From positions 1 through 64,000 of the forward strand of contig JAAYBB010000045.1 of NCBI GenBank assembly GCA_012719075.1: a stretch of DNA of 64,000 nucleotides, read 5' to 3'. The notes below the pieces were generated by a model. That model was not told where the DNA came from, ran no database searches, and worked only from the letters and a program-made list of their open reading frames with translations. Position numbers and translations under genes: made by a program. Shown in pieces: positions 42,426 to 51,205 of the stretch (the stretch's first letter is position 1; each line of letters starts with the position of its first letter). Source of the stretch: Clostridiales bacterium. Its GTDB lineage: Bacteria; Bacillota; Clostridia; Oscillospirales; Feifaniaceae.

Positions 42426-43664
42426 TTGCCCGATCTGTCCACTCTCACGCTGGCCTGCTCGGCGCTGGCGGCGCTGTTTTCGCTGTCGGCGCTGCTGCTG
42501 GCGCGGCGGGCGGCCGACCAGGCGCGCCGCGCGGCCGAGGCGCAGGCCCGCAGCCAGGCCGAGCTGCAGGGCGCCCTCTCGGCGCAGCAGCCGGCCTGGA
42601 GCCGCCAGGACCAGCGCCTGCAGGAGCTGACCGCGCAGGTCGCCCAGGGGCAGTCCATGCTGCAGCAGTCGGTCATCGCGCAGCTGTCGGCGCTGGAGCA
42701 GCGCATGGCCCAGTTTACCCAGCAGAACGAGCGCCAGCTCGAGCAGATGCGCAGCACCGTGGACGAGCGGCTGCAAAAGACGCTCGAGGAGCGGCTTGGG
42801 CAGTCCTTCCGCACCGTCTCGAGCCAGCTCGAGCAGGTGCACCGCGGCATCGGCGAGATGCAGCGCCTGGCCGTCGGCGTCGACGATCTGCGCAAAGTGC
42901 TCGGCAACGTCAAGACCCGCGGCATCTGGGGCGAGTACCAGCTCTCGGCCATTTTGGAGCAGATCCTCTCGCCCGAGCAGTACGCCTGCAACGTCGCCCC
43001 CAACCCCGCCGGCCGCGAGACCGTGGAGTTCGCCATCCGGCTGCCCGGCGACGGCGACCGGCCGGTCTACCTGCCCATCGACGCCAAGTTCCCGCTCGAC
43101 GGCTACGCCGAGCTCGTGGCCGCCGCCGAGGAGGGGGACGCCAGACGGGTGGCCGCGGCCACCTCGGCGCTGACCGCGCGGCTGCGCAGCTTTGCCCGAG
43201 ACGTGCGCGACAAGTACATCCACCCGCCCTACACCACCGACTTTGCCATTTTGTTTTTGCCCACCGAGGCCCTGTATGCCGAGGTGGTCAAGCTGGGCCT
43301 GGTCGACGCGCTGCAGCGCGAGTACAAGGTCAGCATCGCCGGCCCCACCACGATGGGGGCGCTGCTCAACAGCCTGCAGATGGGCTTTCGCACGCTGACG
43401 ATCCAGCAGCGCTCGGCCGAGGTCTGGCGGGTGCTCTCGGCCGCCAAGGCCGAGTTCGCCAAGTTCGGCGAGGTGCTCGAGGGCGTGCGCAAGCGCCTCT
43501 CGGCGGCCGACCGCGACCTCGAGCGGCTGGTGGGCACCCGCACCAACGTCATCAACCGCGCGCTGCGCGGCGTTGAGACGCTGGCCGAGGAGGGCGCCGC
43601 CCCGGCCCTGGAGGACTATGTTCCGCCGGCCGACCGCGAGGCCGAGGACCCCGCGGTGTGCTGA
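42426..43664 (+). CDS. rmuC: RmuC family protein
   Basis: This 412-residue protein has an N-terminal membrane helix (LACSALAALFSLSALLLA), a long coiled coil (about residues 30-140, rich in Q, E and R) and a C-terminal RmuC domain. The domain contains TRGIWGEYQLSAILEQIL, FAIRLPGDGD, LPIDAKFPLDGYAEL and DFAILFLPTEALYAEV. RmuC limits DNA inversions in E. coli and has a PD-(D/E)XK-like nuclease fold. The start is TTG at 42426, nine bases after AAAGGAG. Confidence 0.92.
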   Translation: MPDLSTLTLACSALAALFSLSALLLARRAADQARRAAEAQARSQAELQGALSAQQPAWSRQDQRLQELTAQVAQGQSMLQQSVIAQLSALEQRMAQFTQQNERQLEQMRSTVDERLQKTLEERLGQSFRTVSSQLEQVHRGIGEMQRLAVGVDDLRKVLGNVKTRGIWGEYQLSAILEQILSPEQYACNVAPNPAGRETVEFAIRLPGDGDRPVYLPIDAKFPLDGYAELVAAAEEGDARRVAAATSALTARLRSFARDVRDKYIHPPYTTDFAILFLPTEALYAEVVKLGLVDALQREYKVSIAGPTTMGALLNSLQMGFRTLTIQQRSAEVWRVLSAAKAEFAKFGEVLEGVRKRLSAADRDLERLVGTRTNVINRALRGVETLAEEGAAPALEDYVPPADREAEDPAVC

Positions 43665-43728
43665 GCCCGCCGGCCCCGCCACGCTGCCACTTCATTAAAT
43701 TCAGTATAGAGGAGAAAGGAGCATCTCG

Positions 43729-44370
43729 ATGGACAAAAACACCGCCAAAATGGGCGCCCTGAAGGTCAAGCGCGCCGCCAAGGCCCTGAAGGACAACAAC
43801 TTTGAGGTCATTGTCGTCGAGCGGCGCGACGAGGTCATCCCGGCGCTGCAGAAGCTGATTAAGCCGGAGGACACCGTCTCGGTGGGCGGCTCGATGACGC
43901 TGTTTGAAACCGGCGTGATCGACTGGCTGCGCACCTGCGGCTGCACGCTGTACGACCGCTACGCGCCCGGCCTCACGCCCGAGCAGATCGGCGAGGTCTT
44001 CCGCAAGGCCTTCACCTGCGACGTCTACCTCACCTCCACCAACGCGCTGACGCTGGATGGGGAGCTGGTCAACGTCGACGGCAACGGCAACCGCGTCGCG
44101 GCCATGATCTTCGGGCCGAAGAGCGTCGTGGTGGTGGCCGGCGCCAACAAGATCGTGCCCGACCTCGAGGCCGCCATGCTGCGCATCAACGAGTGCGCCG
44201 CCCCCGCCAACAACATCCGGCTGAACACCGGCAACCCCTGCACCGTCTCGGGCAGCTGCATGGACTGCGCCTCCAAGGGCCGCATCTGCCGCTACACCAC
44301 CGTGATCGGGCCGCAGAACAGCTCCGGCCGCATCAAGGTCATCCTGGTGGAGGAGGAGCTGGGGTACTAA
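43729..44370 (+). CDS. LUD-domain protein (LutC/YkgG-like)
   Basis: This 213-residue protein has the LUD fold (lactate utilisation, DUF162), with VSVGGSMTLFETGVIDWL, ALTLDGELVNVDGNGNRVAAM and PKSVVVVAGANKIV as conserved blocks. LutC-like proteins act with LutA and LutB in lactate oxidation, but stand-alone copies such as this occur widely in Clostridia with unknown roles. A C-terminal cluster CTVSGSCMDCASKGRIC suggests metal or iron-sulfur binding, usual for these copies. The ATG follows GAGGAGAAAGGAG. Confidence 0.85.
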   Translation: MDKNTAKMGALKVKRAAKALKDNNFEVIVVERRDEVIPALQKLIKPEDTVSVGGSMTLFETGVIDWLRTCGCTLYDRYAPGLTPEQIGEVFRKAFTCDVYLTSTNALTLDGELVNVDGNGNRVAAMIFGPKSVVVVAGANKIVPDLEAAMLRINECAAPANNIRLNTGNPCTVSGSCMDCASKGRICRYTTVIGPQNSSGRIKVILVEEELGY

Positions 44371-44900
44371 GAGCTGAAGGCTCCAGGGGGTACCCGTACC
44401 CCCTGGATACGGGCGCCGAATCCGGACGGGTTCTCGCTCGATACCCCCCTCGCGTTCGCACAGCTCACGCGGTCGCCGGCGACCTGCGCCGGCGGGTCGG
44501 GGTGCCCTCCGGCGAAGTGAATTCGCCTCCGGGCAGATTTGGTCCGGGGGTACCCGTACCCCCTGGATACGGGCGCTAACGCGCCCGATACCCCCGGCAA
44601 ACGGGGCAAGGCTTTGCCCCGTTTGGATGATCGCCATAAGGCGATACGTCTTGGTGGTGTCGTTCAAATAAGTGCGCTTATTTGAACGAAGAGTTAGTCC
44701 AGGGGGGACTTTGTTCCCCCTAGATACGAAACCGCTTTGCGGTTTCGATACCCCCCTCGCGTTCGCACAGCTCACGCGGTCGCCGGCGAAGTGAATTCGC
44801 CTTCGGGCGGATTTGGTCCAGGGTACCCGCCACAGGACGGGATGCCTTTTGGGTGTCGTTTCAAAGTACGTGTACTTAATGATTAAAACGGCTATTTATC
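44371..44900. repeat. Modular palindromic repeat region, locus 2 (four units)
   Basis: The spacer between convergent genes is built from repeated modules. A hairpin CCAGGGGGTAC/GTACCCCCTGG (44382-44405) recurs at about 44543 and, altered, at about 44698. Each is followed by ATACG, a variable hairpin and CGATACCCCC; the hairpins are GGGCGC/GCGCCC at 44571-44586 and GAAACCGC/GCGGTTTC at 44728-44746. A block of about 43 bp is repeated exactly at 44439-44481 and 44746-44788. Unit two continues with an 11-bp stem (44599-44624), ATCGCC/GGCGAT (44630-44645) and a near-perfect 28-bp palindrome (44661-44688). A fourth partial unit starts near 44817. Confidence 0.85.
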
Positions 44901-44999
44901 TGGCTATTTATCTAATGAAGGAAATGACGGAATGGTATGGCGTCCCGGCGCCTTTACGGTCATTTCGCCCGTCATTTCGCCATGCTTGATTCACCGGTG

Positions 45000-46169
45000 T
45001 TACAGGCGGACGCCCGGGAGGGGCGGCTCGCCCCTCTCCGGCTCGCCCCCCTCCGGCCCCTCGCGGTGACGTCGCCCCAGGATGGGGCCCAGCCGCGCCG
45101 GCGACGGGAGGTTCTGCGCCGCCGCGCGGCCGAGCGAGACCAGCGCCTCCCACACCATCCGCCTGATCCTGGGGTCGCTCTCCGAGATCGAGTTGAACAG
45201 CGCCAGGATGTTGCCGGTCCAGTTCTCGCCAAACTGCGAGAGCGTCTCCACGTTGACCCGCAGCAGGATGTCGTACAGCGCATCGATCAGCGCCTCGCGC
45301 TCCTGCGCGGTGGAGTTTTCAATCCAGCTGCGCAGCGTGCCGCTGACATAGCGGCTGCTGCCCGAGACCCGGTCGGTGGTCAGCAGCCCCAAAGGGCCCA
45401 CCTGCCAGTTGTGCAGGATGTGCTGAAAAAAGCCCGCGCCGCGGCAGCGGACCACCTCGTAGTTCTCCTCGTGCTCAAACAGCATGCCGACGATCGAGGA
45501 CTGCGGCACATAGGTGCGGATGCGGTCGCGCACGGCCTGATAGGCCGCGCCGCGCATCAGCTCCCGGCTGAAGCCAGGGCCGTCGTTGTTGTAGACCTCC
45601 ACAATGTTTTGCCGGATCTCCCCATCGCAGAAGGCCGCCGCATAGACGGCCAGGTTGCCGCCCTTGGAGTGTCCGCCCAGCCGCATCGGGCGGTCGCGCG
45701 GGGCGCCGTTCAGGTACGCCACGGCGCGCAGCTGGGCCGGCAGCGGCGACAGGAAGCACATGTTCAGGTCCTCTTTCCAGGCCGCAAAGCTGTCGTCGGT
45801 ACCGCGGAAGACCACAAAGTCGCTGCCGTCGTCCAGCGCACAGGTCATGGCCGCAAACTGAATTTCCTCGCGCGGCGAGGTGACGCTCACGCAGCGCTCG
45901 ACCGCCATGCCCCCGAAGCGCGCACTGCTGGCCGCGAGGTAGAGCAGGCGCGCGTCTTCGTAGTGGTTGAAAAAGCGCGGCCACTCCGCCTGGTGCCGCA
46001 GCAGCTCGGCGGCCGCCAGCGGAAAGGGCTGCCGCTCACGCTCCCCGAGCACCCGCTCAAACGGCAGCGCAAAGAGCAGGCAGAGCAGCACGTTGTCGGC
46101 GCTGTTGAACGGAAACTGGCGGAGGTGCCGGTCCCCGTTTGCCGTCAGGTATTCAAATAGGCTTGCCAC
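45000..46169 (-). CDS. DUF2974 alpha/beta-hydrolase
   Basis: This 389-residue protein belongs to the DUF2974 (Mbeg1-like) group of lipase-fold proteins. The nucleophile elbow GHSKGGNLAVYAA contains the presumed catalytic serine. DFVVFRGTDDSFAAWKEDL upstream corresponds to the oxyanion-hole strand of class 3 lipases, and VYNNDGPGFS follows. No signal peptide is present. A GTG at 46169 is the likely start, behind GGAGGGAAG. The substrate is unknown. It stands alone with a long upstream spacer. Confidence 0.82.
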   Translation of the reverse strand: MASLFEYLTANGDRHLRQFPFNSADNVLLCLLFALPFERVLGERERQPFPLAAAELLRHQAEWPRFFNHYEDARLLYLAASSARFGGMAVERCVSVTSPREEIQFAAMTCALDDGSDFVVFRGTDDSFAAWKEDLNMCFLSPLPAQLRAVAYLNGAPRDRPMRLGGHSKGGNLAVYAAAFCDGEIRQNIVEVYNNDGPGFSRELMRGAAYQAVRDRIRTYVPQSSIVGMLFEHEENYEVVRCRGAGFFQHILHNWQVGPLGLLTTDRVSGSSRYVSGTLRSWIENSTAQEREALIDALYDILLRVNVETLSQFGENWTGNILALFNSISESDPRIRRMVWEALVSLGRAAAQNLPSPARLGPILGRRHREGPEGGEPERGEPPLPGVRL

Positions 46170-46335
46170 GCTCTTCCCTCCGTCTGTCACCGATGTCTGC
46201 GCAGGCGCCGCCCTGCCCGCGGGGGCGCCGCCGGGGCGGGTGCTGTCAATGCGCCTGCGCTTTCCCGGCCACCCCTCAACGGGCCCGCCGGGGCCAGGGC
46301 GGCAACGCCCACAGCGAGCATCATTTGCCTGGGGC

Positions 46336-46369
46336 ACAGTACGCTAGTATTTACAGTACGCGAGTATTT
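46336..46369. promoter_or_regulatory. Tandem 17-bp direct repeat, possible operator
   Basis: Two adjacent copies read ACAGTACGC, T or G, AGTATTT. They lie about 170 bp upstream of the DUF2974 gene on the minus strand. Tandem repeats of this size can bind regulators, but no cognate protein is obvious. Confidence 0.4.
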
Positions 46370-46883
46370 AAAAAAGGGTTCGGTCCATCAGGAAGCCTCA
46401 GCGGTCGTTTCAACGCCGTCTCAAGCCCGCCGTCCATACCCTTATGGCCACCATTCCACAGTATGCCACCATTGGAGTTTGATGAAATAAGGACGGGCGC
46501 TGTTCCCGATCCCTTGCCTTTTCTCACATCAACACCCGTCCGCACGGCCGCTCCCCCGCCCTGCGCGCACCGCAGGGCGGCGCACCCACGCAGGGGGCCC
46601 TTTGACCCAATATACCCCCCTTCTGTGTCAATTTTGTGGTGCGGCGCCCTTTTTTTGCGCAGTTTGTCCGCCATTTAGGGACAACTTGACGCCTCGTGCA
46701 AGGCCCCCCGCCCACGGCTCCACGCCGGCCGCCGGCCGCGGAGCGCCCTCTCGCCCCCGCCTGCCGCAAGCCCCTTTACCAGGCACAAACATTGCCGTCC
46801 GGGGTGCCGGCGCGGCCCGTCTTCGGCACCCGCCCGTGATCCATGGGTAAATTTTACTGGTTTATTCTAGATTTTTTTATTTG

Positions 46884-46912
46884 TTGCTATTTTTTAAATT
46901 GTGCGGTAATAT
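46884..46912 (+). promoter_or_regulatory. Promoter of the liv operon
   Basis: TTGCTA and TAATAT are separated by 17 bases in an AT-rich tract, about 80 bases before livK. Confidence 0.55.
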
Positions 46913-46991
46913 GCTAGTTATACTGGCCTGTCAAATCGACCCTGCCTGTTGAACCCGCGAAAACTTCAATGATGACCGAGGAGGCCCGCAC

Positions 46992-48170
46992 ATGAGAAAC
47001 CTTGTAAAGACCGCCCTGCTGTTGGCGCTGGCCGCAAGTCTGCTGTTGTTTGCCTCGTGCACGCCCTCCGGCCAGGGCGGCGACGAGGGCCCCATCCTGA
47101 TCGGGCACGCGGTTGCGCTGACCGGCGGCTCCGCGCTGTGGGGACAGTCTGAGAAAAATGCGCTCGAGATGGAGATTAAAGAAATCAACGCGGCCGGCGG
47201 CGTGCTGGGCCGCGAGCTCAAACTGATCGCCTACGACACCAAGGCCGACCAGGCCGAGGCGGTCAACGTGGCCAACCGCCTGGTGGCCGACGGCGTGGTG
47301 GCCGTGATCGGGCCGGCCCAGTCGGGCGTCGGCATCGCGGCCTCGGCCATCTTTGAAGACGCCGGGATCCCCATGATCGCCACCACCGCCACCAACGAGA
47401 AGCTGACGGTGCCCGAGGGCAGCGACGAGCCGCTGCAGTACATCTTCAGAACCTGCTTCATCGACCCTTACCAGGGCGACGTGGCGGCCACCTTTGCGCT
47501 GAAGGACCTGGGGCTGACCAAGGCCGGCATCCTCAAGGATGTGGGCTCCGACTACTCGACCTACCTGGCCAGCTACTTTGAAAGCACCTTCAAGGCCGGC
47601 GGCGGCACCATCGTGGCCAACGAGTCCTTCCGCACCGAGGAGCTCGAGTACAAGGCCCAGCTGTCCAAGATCAAGGAGGCCGGCGCCGAGCTGCTCTTTA
47701 TCCCCACCATGCAGAAGGAGGCCGGCCTGGCCATGAAGCAGGCCCGCGAGCTGGGCATGGACTGCGTGTTCCTCGGCGGCGACGGCTGGGCCAGCGTGGA
47801 GCTGGTGGAGCTGGGCGGCGAGGCGACCGAGGGCGCCTACTTTGTCAACATCGCCAGCCTGGCCGACCCGACCATTGCCGACTGGGTTGAAAGCTACCGC
47901 GCCGCCTATGGCCGCGATCCGGTCATGCCCAACCCGGTGCTGGCGGTGGACGGCCTGCGCGTGGTCGCGGCCGCCATTGAGGCGGTGGGCGGCACCGAGG
48001 ACCGGGCCGCCATTGCCGAGTGGATTGCAAACTGCAAGGACGTCCCGGTGCTGACCGGCACGCTGACCTTTGATCCGGCCACCCACAACCCCGTCGGCAA
48101 GGCGGCGGTCATCGAGCGGGTCGAGGACGGCCAGTTTGTCTTCTACCAGAACATTTCGGCCAAATCCTGA
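46992..48170 (+). CDS. livK: Branched-chain amino acid-type ABC transporter binding lipoprotein
   Basis: This 392-residue lipoprotein receptor has a signal peptide with lipobox LFASC (cysteine near residue 22) and a Peripla_BP_6 fold. Segments ILIGHAVALTGGSALWGQSEKNALEMEIKEIN, AVIGPAQSGVGIAAS and PMIATTATNEKL are typical of LivK/LivJ-like receptors. It would capture branched-chain amino acids or related compounds for the LivHMGF importer downstream. The ATG follows GAGGAGG. A terminator between it and livH should allow higher receptor than transporter expression. Confidence 0.92.
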   Translation: MRNLVKTALLLALAASLLLFASCTPSGQGGDEGPILIGHAVALTGGSALWGQSEKNALEMEIKEINAAGGVLGRELKLIAYDTKADQAEAVNVANRLVADGVVAVIGPAQSGVGIAASAIFEDAGIPMIATTATNEKLTVPEGSDEPLQYIFRTCFIDPYQGDVAATFALKDLGLTKAGILKDVGSDYSTYLASYFESTFKAGGGTIVANESFRTEELEYKAQLSKIKEAGAELLFIPTMQKEAGLAMKQARELGMDCVFLGGDGWASVELVELGGEATEGAYFVNIASLADPTIADWVESYRAAYGRDPVMPNPVLAVDGLRVVAAAIEAVGGTEDRAAIAEWIANCKDVPVLTGTLTFDPATHNPVGKAAVIERVEDGQFVFYQNISAKS

Positions 48171-48225
48171 CCCTGCGGCCGGCCGACATACGAATTCCCC
48201 GTCCAAGCAGCCCTGAGCCTCAAGG

Positions 48226-48258
48226 AAAACCCGGGCGGTTTCGGCCGCCCGGGTTTTT
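48226..48258 (+). terminator. Intra-operon terminator between livK and livH
   Basis: AAAACCCGGGCGG and CCGCCCGGGTTTTT form a perfect stem with a short loop, 56 bases after livK. It likely attenuates transcription into the permease and ATPase genes, the usual way receptor levels are raised. Confidence 0.9.
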
Positions 48259-48261
48259 AGT

Positions 48262-48405
48262 CCATATTGATTTCCCCCGTCCATTATTGATTGTTCCCAA
48301 GCCATCTTGATTGTTCCCGGTCCATCTTGATTTTCCCGGCCCATCTTGGATTTTCTCCGGTCTATCTTGATTTTTCCCCCGCATTTTCATGTCCCCCAGG
48401 TCCAC
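48262..48405. repeat. Imperfect ~20-bp minisatellite between livK and livH
   Basis: About seven units of the form CCATCTTGATTTTCCCGGT follow one another with substitutions and small length changes. They start right after the livK terminator. A looser mixture of similar words continues to about 48535. Confidence 0.75.
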
Positions 48406-48533
48406 TGTGTTTTTTCGTTTGGGGGTTCCCGCTTCGACCCCTGTGGCCTTGGGATCTCCCGCTTTGATTTGCCCCGGTTCGGGGTTCCCGATTCAGGGCT
48501 CCCCACCTTGATCTTCGGGTTTGCCGATTTTAA

Positions 48534-48578
48534 TTTGCCCCTGCCCTTTGCCCCTGCCCTTTGCCCCTGCCCTTTGCC
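48534..48578. repeat. 13-bp tandem repeat upstream of livH
   Basis: TTTGCCCCTGCCC is repeated exactly three times from 48534, followed by a partial fourth copy that joins the CTTTGCC/AAAGGGC hairpin in front of livH. It lies 40-85 bases before the livH start. Confidence 0.85.
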
Positions 48579-48618
48579 AAAGGGCGCAACATCTTGACGA
48601 CCAAAAGGAGCCGCGCGC

Positions 48619-49518
48619 ATGGAAGGACTTGTTCTCAAGCTGCCGCTGGCGTTTCAAACGCTTGTCACGGGCCTCGCCATCGGCGGCATCTACGCGCTGA
48701 TGGCGGTGGGCTACTCGCTGATCTTCAGCATTCTGAACTTCAGCAACTTCGCCTACGGCATGGTCATCATGCTGGCCTCCTTCCTCGGCTACTTCGCCAT
48801 GAGCGGGCTGGGGCTCGGGCTGGGCCCCGCGCTGCTGTGCGCGATGCTGGGCGCCGCGCTGCTGAGCTTTTTGAACGAGCGCGTGGCCTACAGCTCGCTG
48901 CGCAGGCGGCGCGCGCCGCCGCTCTACTTCATGATCAGCGCCATGGGCACCTCCATCTTTTTGGAGAACATGGTCTACGCCACGATCGGCTCCCGCTACA
49001 ACGCCTACCCCGAGCTCTTTGCCGTCCCCACGCTGAACATCTTCGGGGCCTCGATCGGCAAGATGGACCTCTTTGCCATGGTCTTCTCGGTGCTGGCCAT
49101 CTCGGCGCTGACCTTCTTCATCCACCACACCCGCCTGGGCATCGCGATCCGGGGCGCCTCCTACGACGCCTCGATGGCCGAGCTCAACGGCGTCAGCCTC
49201 GATTGGCTGATCGGGACGGTCTTTGCGCTGGCCGGGCTGTTTGCCGGCCTCTCGGGCGTCTTTCTCGGCATCAAGTACATGGCCTACCCCAACATGGGCT
49301 GGATCACCAACAAGGCCTACATCGCCGCCGTGATCGGGGGGCTCGGCAGCCTGCCGGGCGCCGTGGCGGGCGGCTTTCTGCTGGGGGTGCTCGAGACCTT
49401 TGTCTCGGTCTACCTCTCCTCCACGCTGCGCGACGTCTTCAGCTTCAGCCTGCTGATTTTGTTCCTGGTGCTGATGCCCTCCGGCCTGTTCGGCAAGACG
49501 CTGGAGGAAAAGGTGTAA
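48619..49518 (+). CDS. livH: Branched-chain amino acid ABC transporter permease LivH
   Basis: This 299-residue permease has about eight membrane helices. FQTLVTGLAIGGIYALMAVGYSLIFSILNFSNFAYG at the N-terminus and the central TRLGIAIRGASYDASMAELNGV coupling region identify it as LivH. It pairs with LivM to form the translocation pathway. The ATG follows AAAGGAG. It is the first gene of the second section of the liv operon. Confidence 0.94.
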   Translation: MEGLVLKLPLAFQTLVTGLAIGGIYALMAVGYSLIFSILNFSNFAYGMVIMLASFLGYFAMSGLGLGLGPALLCAMLGAALLSFLNERVAYSSLRRRRAPPLYFMISAMGTSIFLENMVYATIGSRYNAYPELFAVPTLNIFGASIGKMDLFAMVFSVLAISALTFFIHHTRLGIAIRGASYDASMAELNGVSLDWLIGTVFALAGLFAGLSGVFLGIKYMAYPNMGWITNKAYIAAVIGGLGSLPGAVAGGFLLGVLETFVSVYLSSTLRDVFSFSLLILFLVLMPSGLFGKTLEEKV

Positions 49519-49560
49519 CACGCGCGGCCGCCACCCAAATCCACGCAAGCGGAGGGAGCC

Positions 49561-50418
49561 ATGACCTACTTAAAAGGCATCGCCATCCTGGCCATGATCA
49601 ACGCCATCTCGGCGGTCGGACTCGCGGTCTTCACGGGCTTTACCGGCATGATGTCGCTGGGGCACGCCGCCTTTATGGCGGTGGGCGCCTACACCTGCGC
49701 CATCGCCACCAAGACCTTCGGCCTGCCCTTTTTGCTGGCGCTGCCGCTGGCCGGCCTGGTCGCGGGGCTCTCGAGCCTGCTGATCGGCATCCCCACGCTG
49801 CGCGCCAACCTGCGCAGCGACTACTTCACGATCGCCACGCTGGGCTTTGGCGAGGCCATGCGGGTGCTGCTTGAAAACCTGACCATCACCAACGGCGCGC
49901 GGGGCATGGCGGGGCTCAAAAACCACTCCACCTTCGGCGTGACGCTGGCGGTGCTGGTGCTGGTGATCTTCTTTGCCAAGAACTTTGTCTTCTCGCGCTA
50001 CGGCCGCATGGCCATTGCCATTCGCGAGGACCCGGTGGCGGCCGAGCTCTCGGGCATCGGCCTGTTTCCGGTCCGGCTGCGCTCGATGTTCTTCAGCGCC
50101 GTCTGCGCCGGCATCGGCGGCGCGCTGATGGCCCACCACATCCGCTTTATCCAGCCCAGCATGTTCACGGGCGTCCAGTCCACGCTGCTGACCGCCACCG
50201 TGGTGGCGGGCGGCATGGGCAGCCTGACCGGCCCGGTGCTGGCGGCCTTCCTGTTCGCCTTTGTGCCCGAGCTGCTGCGGGTGGCCGACATGTGGCGGCT
50301 GGTGGCCTACGGCGCGCTGCTGGTGGCCATCATCGTGCTGCGCCCGCAGGGCCTCATGGGCTACCGCGAGCTCTCGCTGCGCCGCCCGTCCGGGAGGAGG
50401 AGGGCCCCCAATGGCTGA
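49561..50418 (+). CDS. livM: Branched-chain amino acid ABC transporter permease LivM
   Basis: This 285-residue permease partners LivH. AVGLAVFTGFTGMMSLGHAAFMAVGAY and SRYGRMAIAIREDPVAAELSGI are the conserved signature and coupling segments. GGMGSLTGPVLAAFL near the C-terminus is also typical. The ATG follows GCGGAGGGAG. Its 3' end overlaps the livG start by eight bases. Confidence 0.94.
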   Translation: MTYLKGIAILAMINAISAVGLAVFTGFTGMMSLGHAAFMAVGAYTCAIATKTFGLPFLLALPLAGLVAGLSSLLIGIPTLRANLRSDYFTIATLGFGEAMRVLLENLTITNGARGMAGLKNHSTFGVTLAVLVLVIFFAKNFVFSRYGRMAIAIREDPVAAELSGIGLFPVRLRSMFFSAVCAGIGGALMAHHIRFIQPSMFTGVQSTLLTATVVAGGMGSLTGPVLAAFLFAFVPELLRVADMWRLVAYGALLVAIIVLRPQGLMGYRELSLRRPSGRRRAPNG

Positions 50419-51205
50419 CTTTTTGGACATCCGGGGGCTGACCAAGCACTTTGGCGGCATCCTGGCGGTCGAGGACCTCTCGCTCTCGGTGGCGCAGGGC
50501 ACCGTGCTGGGCATCATCGGGCCCAACGGCGCCGGCAAGACCACCGTCTTCAACCTGATCACCGGCGTCTACCCGCCGTCGGAGGGGGAGCTGCTGCTCG
50601 AGGGGCAGTCGCTGGCCGGCCTGCCCCCCCACACCATCGTGCAGCGCGGCGTGGCCCGCACCTTCCAGAACATCCGGCTCTTCCGCAACCTCACGGTGCG
50701 GCAGAACATCGTCACGGCCCTCGACCTGCGGCAGAAGCCCTACTCGCTCGCGCAGGCCCTGCTGTGTAACCCGCCCTTTGTCGAGAGCCCGGTCAAGGCC
50801 GGTGAGCGGGCGCTGCGGGAGCGGGCGATGACCTACCTCGAGCTGGTGGGCATCGAAGCCCAGGCCGACCGGCGGGCCGACAACCTGCCCTACGGCCTGC
50901 AGCGCAAGCTGGAGCTGGCCCGCGCGCTGGCCCTGGAGCCCAAGCTGCTGCTGCTGGACGAGCCGGCCGCCGGCATGAACCCCGACGAATCGATGGAGCT
51001 CTGCGCGCTGATCCGCTCGATCCAGCGGCAGCTGTCGCTGACCGTGCTGGTCATCGAGCACCACATGGACCTGGTCATGGAGCTCTGCGACCGCCTCTGC
51101 GTGCTGAGCTTCGGCAAAAAGCTGGCCGAGGGCACGCCGGCCGAGATCCAGTCCGATCCGGCCGTGCTCAAGGCCTATCTGGGGGAGGGGTGGGTCCGTG
51201 CTTGA
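50411..51205 (+). CDS. livG: Branched-chain amino acid ABC transporter ATPase LivG
   Basis: This 264-residue ATPase has Walker A GPNGAGKTT (about residues 37-45), signature region LPYGLQRKLELARAL and Walker B LLLLDEPAAGMNPDE. The usual C-terminal extension ends in YLGEG. It energises uptake through LivHM. The ATG at 50411 follows GGAGGAGG and overlaps livM. It overlaps livF by eight bases. Confidence 0.95.
   Translation: MADFLDIRGLTKHFGGILAVEDLSLSVAQGTVLGIIGPNGAGKTTVFNLITGVYPPSEGELLLEGQSLAGLPPHTIVQRGVARTFQNIRLFRNLTVRQNIVTALDLRQKPYSLAQALLCNPPFVESPVKAGERALRERAMTYLELVGIEAQADRRADNLPYGLQRKLELARALALEPKLLLLDEPAAGMNPDESMELCALIRSIQRQLSLTVLVIEHHMDLVMELCDRLCVLSFGKKLAEGTPAEIQSDPAVLKAYLGEGWVRA

Larger units (their letters stand above)
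46170..46990. other. Long spacer upstream of the liv operon with repeats and hairpins
   Basis: This spacer separates two divergent genes. It contains a 17-bp direct repeat (46336-46369), a perfect hairpin CGCCCTGCG/CGCAGGGCG (46557-46579) and other GC-rich inverted repeats. From about 46845 the sequence becomes AT-rich and holds the livK promoter. A minus-strand open frame at 46351-46674 lacks a ribosome binding site and recognisable motifs, so I do not call it a gene. Confidence 0.5.

Noticed and set aside
44382-44405. Simple terminator for the LUD-domain gene
   Set aside because: The palindrome is perfect but lacks a T-run and recurs twice more in the same spacer, so it is better explained as part of the repeated module.
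46351-46674. A 107-codon minus-strand frame in the spacer before livK
   Set aside because: It has no ribosome binding site, no recognisable domain and a composition like the surrounding non-coding sequence.
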